A stretch of 64,000 bases of DNA, from contig JADJGB010000010.1 of NCBI GenBank assembly GCA_016708305.1, positions 310,001 to 374,000 of the forward strand, in the 5' to 3' direction. The DNA is from Sphingobacteriales bacterium. Lineage in GTDB: Bacteria; Bacteroidota; Bacteroidia; Chitinophagales; Chitinophagaceae. The notes beneath the pieces are model-generated. The model had not been told where the DNA came from. It did no database searches and saw only the letters and a list, made by a program, of their open reading frames with translations. This document shows, one piece after another, positions 50,579-60,892 of the stretch; within the stretch, counting starts at the first letter, position 1; every line of letters starts with the position of its first letter. Both the position numbers and the translations under genes were made by a program.

Positions 50579-52664
50579 TTAACTTATTGCCAATCCGTTG
50601 GCGCAGTCTGTATCACCATTAATAAAAATAAATTTGCCTTCGGCATCCTCTGCCATCAGGATCATTCCATTGCTTTCTATGCCACGCATTTTGCGCGGCG
50701 CAAGATTTGCTACCACTACTACCTTCTTGCCCACAATTTCTTCCGGCTTAAAATGGAGCGCGATACCTGAAACAATTGTACGTTTTTCAAAACCTAAATC
50801 AATCTCTAACTTCAATAACTTATCAGATTTTTCTATCTTTTCTGCAGAAAGAATAGTCCCTGTTCTAAAATCTAATTTTGCAAAATCATCATATTGAATT
50901 TGCTCCTTAAGAGCCGGTAATGTTGATTGAGCACTTACAGCCTCTGTTTGGTCGTTTTTTTCTCATTCAAGGCGCTCCCTCTCCTCAGTTTTTCGAGTTG
51001 TGTTTCAATTTCCGAATCTTCAATTTTTCTGAACAACAATTCCGGAGCCCGCATAGCGTAACCGGTGCGCAAAAGGTCGATTTTGCCTGCATTCTGCCAC
51101 TCCAGAATTCTGTCCACCACCTTCATCATTTGCAGCATTTTCTTTGAGGTATTAGGCATAAACGGATTAGCCAATATTGCCATATTTGCGGTAAGCTGCA
51201 TACACAAATAAAGGCAATTGTCTATCAGTTTTTGATTTTCAGGATTTGTGTCCAGACTTTTTACTTTTATCCAGGGCTCCTTTTCCTGCATGTATTTGTT
51301 TCCCTTTCTGGCAAGGTCTATCACTTCAAACAGTGCATCCCTGAATCGGAAATTCTCCAAAGCCGTTTGCACCTTTTGCCTAGCATCTGCAATGTCCGAC
51401 ACCATTTGCTGGTCAGTTTCATCAAAACATCACGATGCAAAATGGGAACTTTCCCACCACATAGTTTATGCATCAGTACCCAGTACGGTTTACAAAATTG
51501 CCGAAAATTGAAACTAATTCGCTGTTGTTACGCTCCTGAAAATCTTTCCAGGTGAAATCGTTATCTTTTGTTTCGGGCGCATTGGCACAAAACATAGCGC
51601 AACACGTCCTCACATCCTTCAAAGTCTTTTACAAATTCATGCACCCACACAGCCCAGTTACGACTGGTGGACACCTTGTCGCCCTCAATATTTAAAAATT
51701 CGTTGGCCGGAACATTGTCGGGCACTACAAAGCTTCCGTATGCTTTCAACATTGCAGGGAAAATAATACAATGAAAAACAATATTATCTTTACCAATAAA
51801 ATGAATCAGGCGAGTGTCATCCTTGCACCAGTAATCTGCCCAGTCCTCCGTTAGTTCTTTAGTGGCCGAGATATACCCGATTGGCGCATCAAACCACACA
51901 TACAATACCTTTCCTTCGGTATCAGGCAGCGGCACTTTAACACCCCAATTGCTGTCTCTGGTCATCGCTCTGGATTGTAACCCATTATCTAACCAGCTTT
52001 TACATTGGCCATACACATTGTTTTTCCATTCTGTATGCTCTTCCAGAATCCATTGTTTTAGCCAGGGTTCGTAGTTCTGCAGGGGAAAATACCAGTGTTT
52101 GGTTTTTCTTTTTATGGGAATGGCATCGCTCAAAGTGCTTCTGGGATTAATCAATTGTTCGGGCGATAAGCTGGAGCCGCAGTTTTCGCATTGGTCGCCA
52201 TAGGCTGACGGATTGTGGCACACCGGGCACTCGCCGGTTATGTACCTGTCTGCCAGAAAAATGTTTGCCTTTTCATCAAAAAATTGTGCTGTTTCCTTTT
52301 CTTCAAAAAGACCTTTGTCATAAAGGGTTTTGAAAAAATCCTGAGAAGTTTCGTGGTGAATTTTATTGGAGGTTCTGGAGTAAATATCAAATGAAATACC
52401 CATTTTTTCAAATGATTCTTTTATCAATGTATGATATTTGTCCACGATATCCTGTGGAGATACGCCTTCTTTTAAAGCCCGAATCGTAATCGGCACGCCA
52501 TGCTCATCACTACCGCCCACAAATTTTACATCCTTCTTCTGTGCTCTCAAATAACGCGCATACACATCTGCCGGAATGTAACAACCCGCCAAATGACCAA
52601 TATGCAAAGGTCCGTTGGCATAAGGCAACGCTGCTGTTATCAGTGTTCTCTTAAACTCCTTCAT
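50579..52664 (-). CDS. metG: methionyl-tRNA synthetase with C-terminal tRNA-binding domain, several frameshifts
   Basis: About 695 residues when repaired. The HIGH motif is in NGPLHIGHLAG (residues 22-25), the zinc knuckle is CPVCHNPSAYGDQCENC, and the KMSKS-like loop reads NIEGDKVSTSRNW. The C-terminal EMAP/Trbp111-type domain runs from LRTGTI-like DFRTGTILSAEKIEKSD to MRGIESNGMILMAE. The frame breaks at about 51590 (YVLC to ANAPETKDND), near 51490, near 51410 and near 50945 (ALNEKK to NDQTEAVSAQ). I start at MKEFKRTLI. An indispensable enzyme with four breaks argues strongly for sequence errors. Confidence 0.93.
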
Positions 52665-52772
52665 AATCAAAATATAAGTTAGCAAAGGTAGTTATTTCAG
52701 TCGAACCCTATTTTTGATTTCGTTTCTTTTAGAAAACTCAACCTTAATTTTTATTTATGGCAAATGAATTGT

Positions 52773-52946
52773 GGTTCTATGACGGATAGTGTGGGTTTGG
52801 AATTGTTGCGCATTGCGACAATGGCCTTGAAAAAAATGCGTTAAAAAAACGATTGAAGGTAGTCGTTAAAAAGCCGTTGTTGTTGGAGCGCCGTTTGGTC
52901 TTCGTAATAAATGCAACTACAACGTAAGTTCGACGGGTTTAGACTC
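52773..52946 (-). repeat. MITE-like element copy C, inverted and truncated
   Basis: Starts with the terminal repeat GGTTCTATGACGG and reads, on the opposite strand, like copy A from its right end (TTGTTGCGCATTGCGACAA, AACGATTGAAGGTAGTCGTT, GTTCGACGGGTTTAGAC). Homology ends at about 52946, next to the decayed transposase gene, so the copy was probably truncated by that insertion. Confidence 0.7.
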
Positions 52947-53009
52947 AGCACTCCTGACCCGGCCCATAGAACAGGCAGTTTGAAGGAATAGGTTCGCAGA
53001 AACAAAATG

Positions 53010-54690
53010 TCTTATTTTTGTTATATGACAATGCTATTGCCGATTTTCACCAGGGTACCCAAATGATTTCAGAATATGCAGGTGTTTATGAGCAGGAAGG
53101 TATAGTACAATACATAGCTAATAGGCTGCCCATTTTTGCACATGGTAAAGACGACCTTCATTCTTTTCGTTATATTACCAGTAATCTGATTCATCAGAAG
53201 CTATGTCGTAAGGTGGATATAGAAAGAGGCTTTCATGTGAATCCGGATACGGTGTCATGCTGGTATAAGAAGTTTAAAGAACAAGGAGAAAGGGCTTTTT
53301 TAATCAGGATAACAGAAAGGGTACCGCTCACAAAATTTTTGGAGAACGCAAAGAACGTATTCAAAAGAAACCGGATAAAGGTCAAAGCGTAAACAGTATA
53401 GCCAGAGAGGAAGGAATAAGAGAATCGGCTATCCGCTATAGTATCGGTCAGGGGTATTAAAAAAAAAATCATCTCCCGATAAAGAGGACTTAGCCGGGGG
53501 TGCCACCCGTAATGAGCGCAACGAGCAGGATGCCAACGCTCCATTAGGTATAGCCACTACCGGTTATCAGGAAAGGATCGTAGCGGCTATGACCGGCAGC
53601 GGTCATGCCGCCCCGGAGTTTGACCATCACCAGGGTATATGTGGAGCAGGGGTACTCTTTATGCTTCCGGCGCTCATAAGCCAGGGATTATTGAAGTGTA
53701 CAGACATCTATGATTATCCCAGACGTTTTTATTACAGCCTTGAGTCTATCATACTCACGCTGGGGCTTTTATGACGCCGGCGCGCATTAAAAATCCGGAA
53801 CAATTAAAGCAATGCAGACCGGGAGAAATAGGAAATATAATCGGGCTGGATCGTATTGCTGAAGTAAAATGTCTCAGAGGTAAAATAAAGTCAGAGAACT
53901 TCTTCGGCAGTTGATAGATGACTGGTATAAAACAGGAGCGGATGAAAGTTTCTATTTGTATATAGATGGACGCCAAAGGATATATTACGGCAATAAGGCC
54001 AATCTGCCTTTAAAATATATTTCACGACAACGCCTGTGTCTTGCAGCTACTACTGAATACTGCCTGCCCGACTGACATCGTTCAGGCGGGGGTTAATGAT
54101 GGCTCAAGGCTGATTACCATTTAAAGAAGCATCGGGAAAAAACGGGCAGGCTTAGCGCCTAAATGTATGTACTGGATGAAAAGTGAACAGAGGTTCCCGT
54201 AGAAAAGGTGCCGCAGATTACCGGAGCACAGGCGAAACTGCAGGAAAAAATCACAGCAGCAAAAAAAACAGAAACAGAACTACAGAAAGTAAGAAGTGCA
54301 CAGCCCTCAAAGATAAAGACAGCGCAAATGCCAGATGACAAACGCTATAACAAACTAAAGCATGAAAGTAAAATCTTTATGAACATCATAAAAATGATCT
54401 GCTACAGAGCTGAAACATCAGTAGCCAACCTAATAGCAGAAATGCTGTCAAACAGGGATAACCACCAGGAAAAGAGAATGATCGTAAAAAAAAATTATCA
54501 CCTCTGCTGCAGATATTATCCCTGATGAAAAAATAATACCCTGAGCGTAGTCATTCACGCACTGTCAGCCAAGGCGATTTAATGATGCAGCAGGGAAATT
54601 GGCAGACTTACTAAACCACACTGAAACCATTTTCCCCGGTACCGAAATGAGGCTAATCTTCACAACTACCGCACTGTCAAACTGCGATAG
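53010..54690 (+). pseudogene. decayed transposase-like gene (HTH plus DDE-type), unnamed family
   Basis: In three frames one can follow a single protein of about 550 residues: YANRLPIF-like IANRLPIFAHGKDDLHSFRY, an HTH region, APLGIATTGYQERIVAAMTG, HHQGICGAGVLFMLPALISQ, PRRFYYSLESIILTLGLL, LYIDGRQRIYYGNKANLPLK, ISRQRLCLAATTEYC, and near the end DKRYNKLKHESKIFMNIIKM and CYRAETSVANLIAEM. I recall this series from a widespread group of putative transposases not placed in a standard IS family. Frameshifts and stops are dense (every 100-200 bp). No clear terminal repeats or target duplication were found. Confidence 0.65.
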
Positions 54691-54984
54691 GTAAGGAGTT
54701 CTGAATTTGTTCAATCAGATACATTTTAGAATAGTGTAAATAACCAATAAAAGGCCAAAGTACACTACAGTTTAATCCAAAATATAAATATATAGTGTAA
54801 CAAAAAACTCAGGTGTCCTTAATAGAAATCTCAGGTCAATTTGATTGTTTCGGGGTTACGGAGAATTTTGTATTGATACTACTACCTGGCAAAAATGAAT
54901 TCTATCCTATTCCCCTATCCTAAGATTTATGCAGACAGATCATACACTCATGCATCTCAATGCAATGCAAAATTATCCCTCATC

Positions 54985-56524
54985 CTATTGAAAAATATCC
55001 AGGGCTTTATCATAAACCGGGCTTTTAAAACCAAGGAAATGTAAAACGCTGTGAAAGACATGGTACTGGCTCAAAACTTCATCAGGCTTAGGTTTCAACC
55101 GTTCTGCATTGCCAGAAAGCCATACTATAAACGGAATTTCATATTGCTCCTTAGGCGCCATACTAATGGGCAGGCCATGCATATACAGATTATTTTCGCC
55201 TAAGGATTCTCCGTGATCAGAAACGAAAATCATGGTACTTTTATAATCTTTCAACTTCTTTAATTCTTCAATAATCTGATGTAACAGGAAGTCGGTATAA
55301 ACGATAGAATTATTGTATGCATTAACTAATTCTTCCTGTGAGCAATTTCCCAATTCTACACTATTACAAACCGGCTGAAATGTACCAAACTTAGGCGGGT
55401 ATTTCTGGCTATACAGCGGGCCGTGACTGGTACTGGTATGCAACACCACCAGCACTTTATTTTCTTTGCATGCAAGAATCTCTTTTTCCAGATTCGTCAA
55501 CAAAACACCGTCATAATTGCAATCTTCTCCTTTACATGCTACTTTCAATTGCTGATCCGTTTTATAATTTTTTGATGTGTAGTGGAGGCTGCCCCAATTG
55601 CTTGTGCGCCAGATACACATGCTCCGTTTCTGTATAAATAGTTTGGAAGTATTTCATATAACTTATTTGTGTTTTTATATTCCAGAATACTTTTTACCCC
55701 GGCAGTAGTATAAGTAGCGCTGGAAACAGCCTTAAAAGCATGCACGCCGGGTGTTTGAGAAAGTAAAGGGTTAGTATTTTTGTTGTAACCATATAAAGAA
55801 AAATTGGCGCTTCGCGAAGATTCACCAATCACCAGTACCACCACCGACTTTCCGGTATCGGCGATGGTGGCATCGGGTAGTCTTATTTCCTTTTTGTTGT
55901 CTTGAGCCTTATGAACAAACAACAAAGACAGGTTTACGGAATAAGACCATGGCATGGCCAGACCGCCCAGTGTTTTTGAATTTTTGTCTATCCACAACCA
56001 ATTAGGAGCGTTGAGAAATACTAAAACTATCAGAAAAAGTAAACTAAGGGAAGATGTTATCAAAAAACGTTTTAATGGCGGCTTTTAATTTTAGATCTGG
56101 TGATAAAGACAGCAGGAAGAACACCCAAAAACAGGATATAAATTACAAATTTGAACGAAAAAAAACTGCTTGATTCCTGAAAATTGGTGTTAACGACATT
56201 ACCCATCATGCTTTCGTCAACTATCACGCCGTATGTATTAACAAAATAAACAGCGATTGCGCTTAGGATAAAAGTAAGAGAGAATAAAAATTTACCAAAA
56301 TAAACAGATAAATAAAATATCAGATAAACTATAAAGAAATTGGCTACGAGCATAGCTATCATCAAGGAAATGATAAATGCAATGTCTCCAAAACTGTTTA
56401 ATGAATGATTCTTAAATACAAATGCATAAAACGAATAGTGAAACAATAAAAAAGTGAGAACACTAATGATAATAGAAAAGCGTGTAAAATTCAGATTTAT
56501 TCTATTTTTTAACATATCCAACAT
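54985..56524 (-). CDS. eptA: lipid A phosphoethanolamine transferase (EptA/MCR-like), two frameshifts
   Basis: About 513 residues when repaired. Five N-terminal TM helices are followed by a periplasmic sulfatase-fold domain. VVLVIGESSRSANFSLYGYN is the start of the catalytic domain (metal Glu), SSATYTTAGVKSIL carries the nucleophilic Thr, and IFVSDHGESLGENNLYMHG carries the metal-binding Asp-His pair and a further His. Breaks lie near 56066 (SR to PLKRFLITSS) and 55590 (ACV to WRTSNWGSLHY). It transfers phosphoethanolamine to lipid A phosphate. It overlaps the PAP2 gene by 23 bp, suggesting concerted lipid A modification. Confidence 0.88.
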
Positions 56525-57338
56525 AAGACTTCAAAATAAAAAACAAAGAAATGAGCGTGCTGATAAAGGCAAGATAATAGATTATTAATTGTTGATTAAA
56601 TATATATATCACCATTAAAACACTGCAAATCAACAGTAAAATGATGAAAAAAGGATAAAATTTAGGTTTGTCCATCCATTTCCATCCACGATATTTACGA
56701 TTGATAAAAATACCTATAAGCCCTGAAATATAACCTAAAACACAACCAGCAAACACATCCAAGGGATAATGAGCGCCAACTCCTATCCGTGTTGCCGACA
56801 GAAGAAGGCCGACAGAAGCCAGAGAAATGAACCACGCAATTTTATACTTTATTGTTTTTGGGCAAAAAGCAAACATCAAAACAGTAATTGTTACAAAAAT
56901 AGTGGCAGAATGGCCCGAAGGAAAACTATTATGGCCTTGTAAGACAGGACCGATTATATAAAAATGACTACTTTCAAAAAAAGCTGCCGGACGAGGCACT
57001 GCAAATAGCTCTTTAAATAAATTGACAAATAGAGCAGATGAAAGAAGCGCATAAATCAAAGCGCCGAAAACCTCCGATGCATAAATAATCAAAATACTGA
57101 AAAAAGCAAAAAAAACCCACTCATTGCCAATTTGAGTCAGATTATTCATCCAGGCGGGGTAACTGCCCAATTCACTGTTAAGGAAAAAAAACAGCCCTTT
57201 TTGAACCAGCCCGTAACCATTTATACTTAAAGCTTTCTGTATATACAACCCAATAATCATCAATAGCAATAAACCTATCGGTACATAAAGTAAAGTTATC
57301 TTAAGCCTTGCATAATTGGCTATAACAGACTGGTTCAT
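56502..57338 (-). CDS. PAP2-family membrane phosphatase (LpxE/undecaprenyl-diphosphatase-like)
   Basis: About 278 residues from MNQSVIANYARL (preferred over the ATG at 57449, which adds an implausible basic leader). The three phosphatase motifs are in order: KELFAVPRP, FPSGHSATI and SATRIGVGAHYPLDV. About eight TM helices. The downstream overlapping eptA gene suggests a lipid A phosphatase such as LpxE, which in other bacteria clears the 1-phosphate before EptA acts. Undecaprenyl-diphosphate phosphatase remains possible. Confidence 0.88.
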   Translation of the reverse strand: MNQSVIANYARLKITLLYVPIGLLLLMIIGLYIQKALSINGYGLVQKGLFFFLNSELGSYPAWMNNLTQIGNEWVFFAFFSILIIYASEVFGALIYALLSSALFVNLFKELFAVPRPAAFFESSHFYIIGPVLQGHNSFPSGHSATIFVTITVLMFAFCPKTIKYKIAWFISLASVGLLLSATRIGVGAHYPLDVFAGCVLGYISGLIGIFINRKYRGWKWMDKPKFYPFFIILLLICSVLMVIYIFNQQLIIYYLAFISTLISLFFILKSYVGYVKK

Positions 57339-57610
57339 GCTGATTTTTTGCAAAAATAGAAGTATTGGGCAATATGAAATTCTTTTTGATGAGGTTTGTC
57401 CTCTATGCCGGGCTAAAAGCTTGTCATAAGCCCTATGCTTCTTTGACATAACCTTAACTTATTTGGCATCAGTTGATTTCAGTGTGTTACCAACCTCTGA
57501 TCAAACAAGAAGAAACATTCATTTAATTTAGATGATTGCTAATTTAAAGCTTCATCAGGTAGATACTTGATTATAATCGCCAAATTATCTACCCGCCAAC
57601 TTTCGTTTGG

Positions 57611-58354
57611 TTACTCAATGATAACTCCAAAATTTCCGTCATAGTCCATTCGGTATTTTTCAGGCAAATACATTCTCGAAACTGCACCATCGAGATATAA
57701 TGCATTCTTACACCCCAGTTGTTGGAAATATCGGACAAAGTCATAAAAATTGACTCCGGTTTTAGAAATCGCAAAGACCACTTTATTCCCTGGCAATATG
57801 CCAACCCCGTTTCGGATATTCAGGTTTACTGAACCTTTTTTAAATGATGGATTAATTTGTCCGTCGATAACTAACATAGGTCCTGATTGAGTGGCATATT
57901 TAATTTTGCCGTTATCTGCAAAATCTGTCGTTTTACGAATAAAAGCAGTTTGATCGGTTGTAAAATAAAAGACACCATTAGGCCTCAGATAGAAATTACC
58001 GGCACCGCTTGCCCTGTTTATAGCCTTTAAAGTTTTTCCGTCCTGAATAAAAAGCCCCAACGGCCTTAAATCTTGCATATACATACCGCCATTCATTGCG
58101 AAAATTAGTGTCTGATTTTTACCTTTGATATAAGTCTTCAAGTTTTGAATACTGCCAAAATTTTTTCCTTTTTCATCCTTCCAATAAAAACGCAAATCCT
58201 GAACTCTCGGGTCAACAGTATATGACAGAATCGGGTCATCAACGGTAGTTTCAGTTTTCGTGAACCCAATGGAAAAAGCTATCGAAAGCAGCAAAAAGGT
58301 GGATAGAATTAATTTTTTATTTTTCTTTATGAGAGATATTGATAAGTTAATCAT
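57611..58354 (-). CDS. exported phosphodiester glycosidase family protein (NAGPA/DUF2233-like)
   Basis: About 247 residues from MINLSISLIKKNKKLILSTF, which gives an N-terminal hydrophobic export segment. The family features are FAMNGGMYMQDLRPLGLFI, an ATQSGPMLVIDGQINP segment, NLNIRNGVGILPGNKVVFA and the catalytic-region ALYLDGAVSRMYLP. Members hydrolyse GlcNAc-1-phosphodiesters (uncovering enzyme). Upstream of the PAP2/eptA pair on the same strand with 272 bp between, so a connection with envelope glycolipids is only suggestive. Confidence 0.82.
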   Translation of the reverse strand: MINLSISLIKKNKKLILSTFLLLSIAFSIGFTKTETTVDDPILSYTVDPRVQDLRFYWKDEKGKNFGSIQNLKTYIKGKNQTLIFAMNGGMYMQDLRPLGLFIQDGKTLKAINRASGAGNFYLRPNGVFYFTTDQTAFIRKTTDFADNGKIKYATQSGPMLVIDGQINPSFKKGSVNLNIRNGVGILPGNKVVFAISKTGVNFYDFVRYFQQLGCKNALYLDGAVSRMYLPEKYRMDYDGNFGVIIE

Positions 58355-58650
58355 TACGAAATTTTTTCTCCTATTTATAGAATTCAAGATTTTTAAAATA
58401 CCTGTTTTGCATTATTGCTAATTTCGGTCAAATTGACAAGAGGATATAATTTTTATACCCCGAAATTTCGTAATTTAATAAAATAATTCATTTTCAATAT
58501 TATATTGACAAACTTGAATCCATATAAACACCTATACTTTTCATTTCTTATTACTCAAAATATTTAAACCAATTTACCAATAAAAGATATCTTTGCTCGC
58601 ACGAGGTAATAGGAACAAGAATAGTCCTTTTCCATAACTTTGAAACCTAA

Positions 58651-59135
58651 ATGGCAGACAATATTCTTCATAACTGGGAAAAGAAAACTAAGGAACATCA
58701 AAAACAATATCGTCAGTTTCTGAAACGGACAGATAAAAACAAAATCCTGAAACAGCTTCCGGCGCTGCACGAAGAAGCATTCGAAAAAATTGACTGCCTC
58801 ACATGCGCCAATTGCTGCAAAAATTATTCACCCCGCTTCAAAACACCTGATATAAAACGAATTTCAAAACATTTTGGAATGAAAGAAAGTGTCTTTATTG
58901 AAACCTACCTGAGGGTAGATGAAGACGGTGATTTTGTGGTGAAGAGCAGCCCCTGCCCTTTCCTGAACGACGACAATACCTGCATGATTTATGAAAAAAG
59001 ACCTTCAGACTGTGCCCGATTCCCTTACACCAATGAGGATGTGATTGTTAAAAGGCAAGCGCTCACCATCAAAACAGTGAGTTTTGCCCCATCACCTATT
59101 ACGTTTTGGAGAAGCTGATGAATGCCGGAACCTAA
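58651..59135 (+). CDS. YkgJ-family cysteine cluster protein, C-terminal frameshift
   Basis: About 161 residues when repaired. The cysteine cluster is complete: CLTCANCCKNY (three or four Cys), then CPFLNDDNTCMIYEKRPSDC with further Cys. It likely binds Zn2+ or an Fe-S cluster. One A is missing near 59076: the frame should leave ALTIK and read NSEFCPITYYVLEKLMNAGT, the usual CPxxxxxLExL end, stopping at 59133-59135. It meets a small minus-strand gene whose stop overlaps its own. Confidence 0.82.
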
Positions 59136-59345
59136 TCCAATTCAACAACCTCCACACTTACCATCTTATTATCTTTTATAAAGGCTTCTGCTTCCTCCCT
59201 GCTGTCAAATCGGACAACGGCTTCATAAAATTTTTTCAGGAAATGCAAATTCTGATTTTTACGGATCATCATTTCTTTGGATTTCGAGTCTTTATACACC
59301 AAAACCGTTTTTTCGTATGGCGGCTATGGCAAATTTTGTTTTCAT
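59132..59345 (-). CDS. small hypothetical protein, about 71 residues, one frameshift
   Basis: ATG at 59343-59345 (MKTKFAIAAIRK), one shift near 59305, then VYKDSKSKEMMIRKNQNLHF, LKKFYEAVVRFDSREEAEAF and IKDNKMVSVEVVELD to TAG at 59132-59134. The strand-like ends and charged middle look like a real small folded protein, and the amphipathic spacing is maintained across the break. No family recognised. Its stop overlaps the YkgJ-like gene stop by 2 bp (convergent). Confidence 0.55.
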
Positions 59346-59496
59346 CTTCAAAGGATTTGTTTCCACAAAATTACTAACTATTTCACCGGTTTCATCAGTT
59401 ATCGGACCTCACCTCAATTAGTGATACACAGAACAATAAAAATCGAACAAAATTTCATAATATTGATATTGATTTCATAATTCAAATAAAGATGGT

Positions 59497-60015
59497 ATGA
59501 GAAAGTTATTGTTTCTAATGATTATTTTAGTGTCTTTAAATTCCGCATCATTGGCACAAAAACAATTGAAGTTGCTCGTTGTGGACAAAGACTGGACGAT
59601 TAACATTGGCGATGTGATTCAACTTGGCGTTGGATCTAACCCCGATGGTAGTTTCAAATATGTAACCGCCGGTAAGTTTTTGGATGCCGTCAAAATAACC
59701 AAAGAGAATGGCGAGCAGGTAAACATCAAACACGATGTGGATCAGAGCTATAATTCCGGAAGGCATGAAGTACTGAAAATCTACAAAGACAGGACAATGG
59801 TGGTGAAAAATGGTGCAGCCGGCAGATTTACCATCGAAATTGACAAAGCCGTCAAAGCGGATGAATTAATTCCCACTCCTACTGCCCCTACTGTTAATGT
59901 GGTGAATCAGGGCAGTGTGGCTGATGAATTAGCAAAACTTAAAAAACTCTACGATGACGGCGTATTAACCAAAAAGAATATGAAGGCTCAAAAGAAAAAG
60001 CTGTTAAATCAATAA
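59497..60015 (+). CDS. exported protein with C-terminal SHOCT domain
   Basis: 172 residues, intact. Signal peptide (MRKLLFLMIILVSLNSASLA), a central beta-rich domain of about 100 residues (INIGDVIQLGVGSNPDGSFK), a Pro/Thr linker (PTPTAPTVNVV) and a C-terminal SHOCT motif (VADELAKLKKLYDDGVLTKK). SHOCT segments are short two-helix modules of unclear role, often at the ends of secreted or membrane proteins. The function is unknown. Ends in a hairpin at 60024. Confidence 0.8.
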   Translation: MRKLLFLMIILVSLNSASLAQKQLKLLVVDKDWTINIGDVIQLGVGSNPDGSFKYVTAGKFLDAVKITKENGEQVNIKHDVDQSYNSGRHEVLKIYKDRTMVVKNGAAGRFTIEIDKAVKADELIPTPTAPTVNVVNQGSVADELAKLKKLYDDGVLTKKNMKAQKKKLLNQ

Positions 60016-60023
60016 AACAAAAA

Positions 60024-60051
60024 GCCGCTTCTTGTAAATTTTGGAAGCGGC
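60024..60051. terminator. bidirectional terminator between the SHOCT gene and ssb
   Basis: GCCGCTTC / GAAGCGGC with a 12-nt loop, flanked by A-rich sequence on the left and T-rich on the right. It serves two convergent genes. Confidence 0.75.
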
Positions 60052-60073
60052 TTTATGAAAAGAATTCCGGCAA

Positions 60074-60424
60074 TCAATCAAAAATTTGCTGACGGCTGCC
60101 AATGAGCAATAACTCATTTACCACCACCTCGGTAATATATTTTTTGTTACCGTCTTTATCTGCATAACTGCGGCTAACCAATTTTCCTTCTATGGCCACT
60201 TCTTTTCCTTTTTCGAGATATTTACCCGCAATTTCTGCCACTTTACCCCAGGCCACCAGATTGTGCCATTGGGTTTCTGTTACCCGTTCGCCTTTGGCGT
60301 TTTTGTAGGTTTCATTGGTGGCAATGCTGAATCGAGCCATTTTCTTACCACCTTCTGTTGTTTTAATTTCGGGGGCATTTCCCAGATTTCCGATTAACTG
60401 AACTTTGTTTTTAAGTGCGTACAT
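60074..60424 (-). CDS. ssb: single-stranded DNA-binding protein
   Basis: 116 residues, intact. Single OB fold: MYALKNKVQLIGNLGNAPEI, GKKMARFSIATNETYKNAKG, TQWHNLVAWGKVAEIAGKYL and KGKEVAIEGKLVSRSY match SSB. It lacks the acidic C-terminal tail (DDDIPF-type) of housekeeping SSBs, so this may be a shorter paralogue or accessory SSB. Confidence 0.93.
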   Translation of the reverse strand: MYALKNKVQLIGNLGNAPEIKTTEGGKKMARFSIATNETYKNAKGERVTETQWHNLVAWGKVAEIAGKYLEKGKEVAIEGKLVSRSYADKDGNKKYITEVVVNELLLIGSRQQIFD

Positions 60425-60892
60425 GATTTTAAAATTTGTGTGCCGTTTTTAAAAGCACGGTTAAAAAATTTGTTATTTCAATCAACCTGAAAGCGCTATC
60501 GGATTGACAACACAAAGATGTACCTCTGAAAAAGCCGGAGTCGGTTTTTAGGATTTACTTTCGAATGTAGTCGTTTGTAAACGGTTGCACACGAATAATA
60601 CTTTTAATAGTTGAATCTAATTTATTGTTATTCAGGCACTTATTATAAACTACATCTCAATAAATAAAAATTGTGTTATTACTTCAAGAGAAAAATATTT
60701 AGCAAAAATTATTTAATCATTTAATCCTATCTTTATCTAAATATGCGTTTTGATAAATCAAACTGATGTTTATTTGAAGCCTGCATGAATTATTTCTTCA
60801 TTGTACGATCATTTCACATCATTTGTTTTGTTGCAAATTTTGTTAAGCAAAGCGTTTATGTATGTGTATTTTTAATTTTAAATAGGAGCAAA
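60425..60892. other. intergenic region upstream of ssb and the repeat lipoprotein
   Basis: 468 bp between divergent genes, very AT-rich. I see no open frame that looks coding, no strong hairpin and no recognisable operator. It should hold both promoters. Confidence 0.5.

Noticed and set aside
54985..56524. Transferable mcr-type colistin resistance gene
   Set aside because: No mobile element flanks it directly, base composition matches its neighbours, and it is linked by overlap to a chromosomal PAP2 gene. It is an intrinsic EptA-like enzyme.
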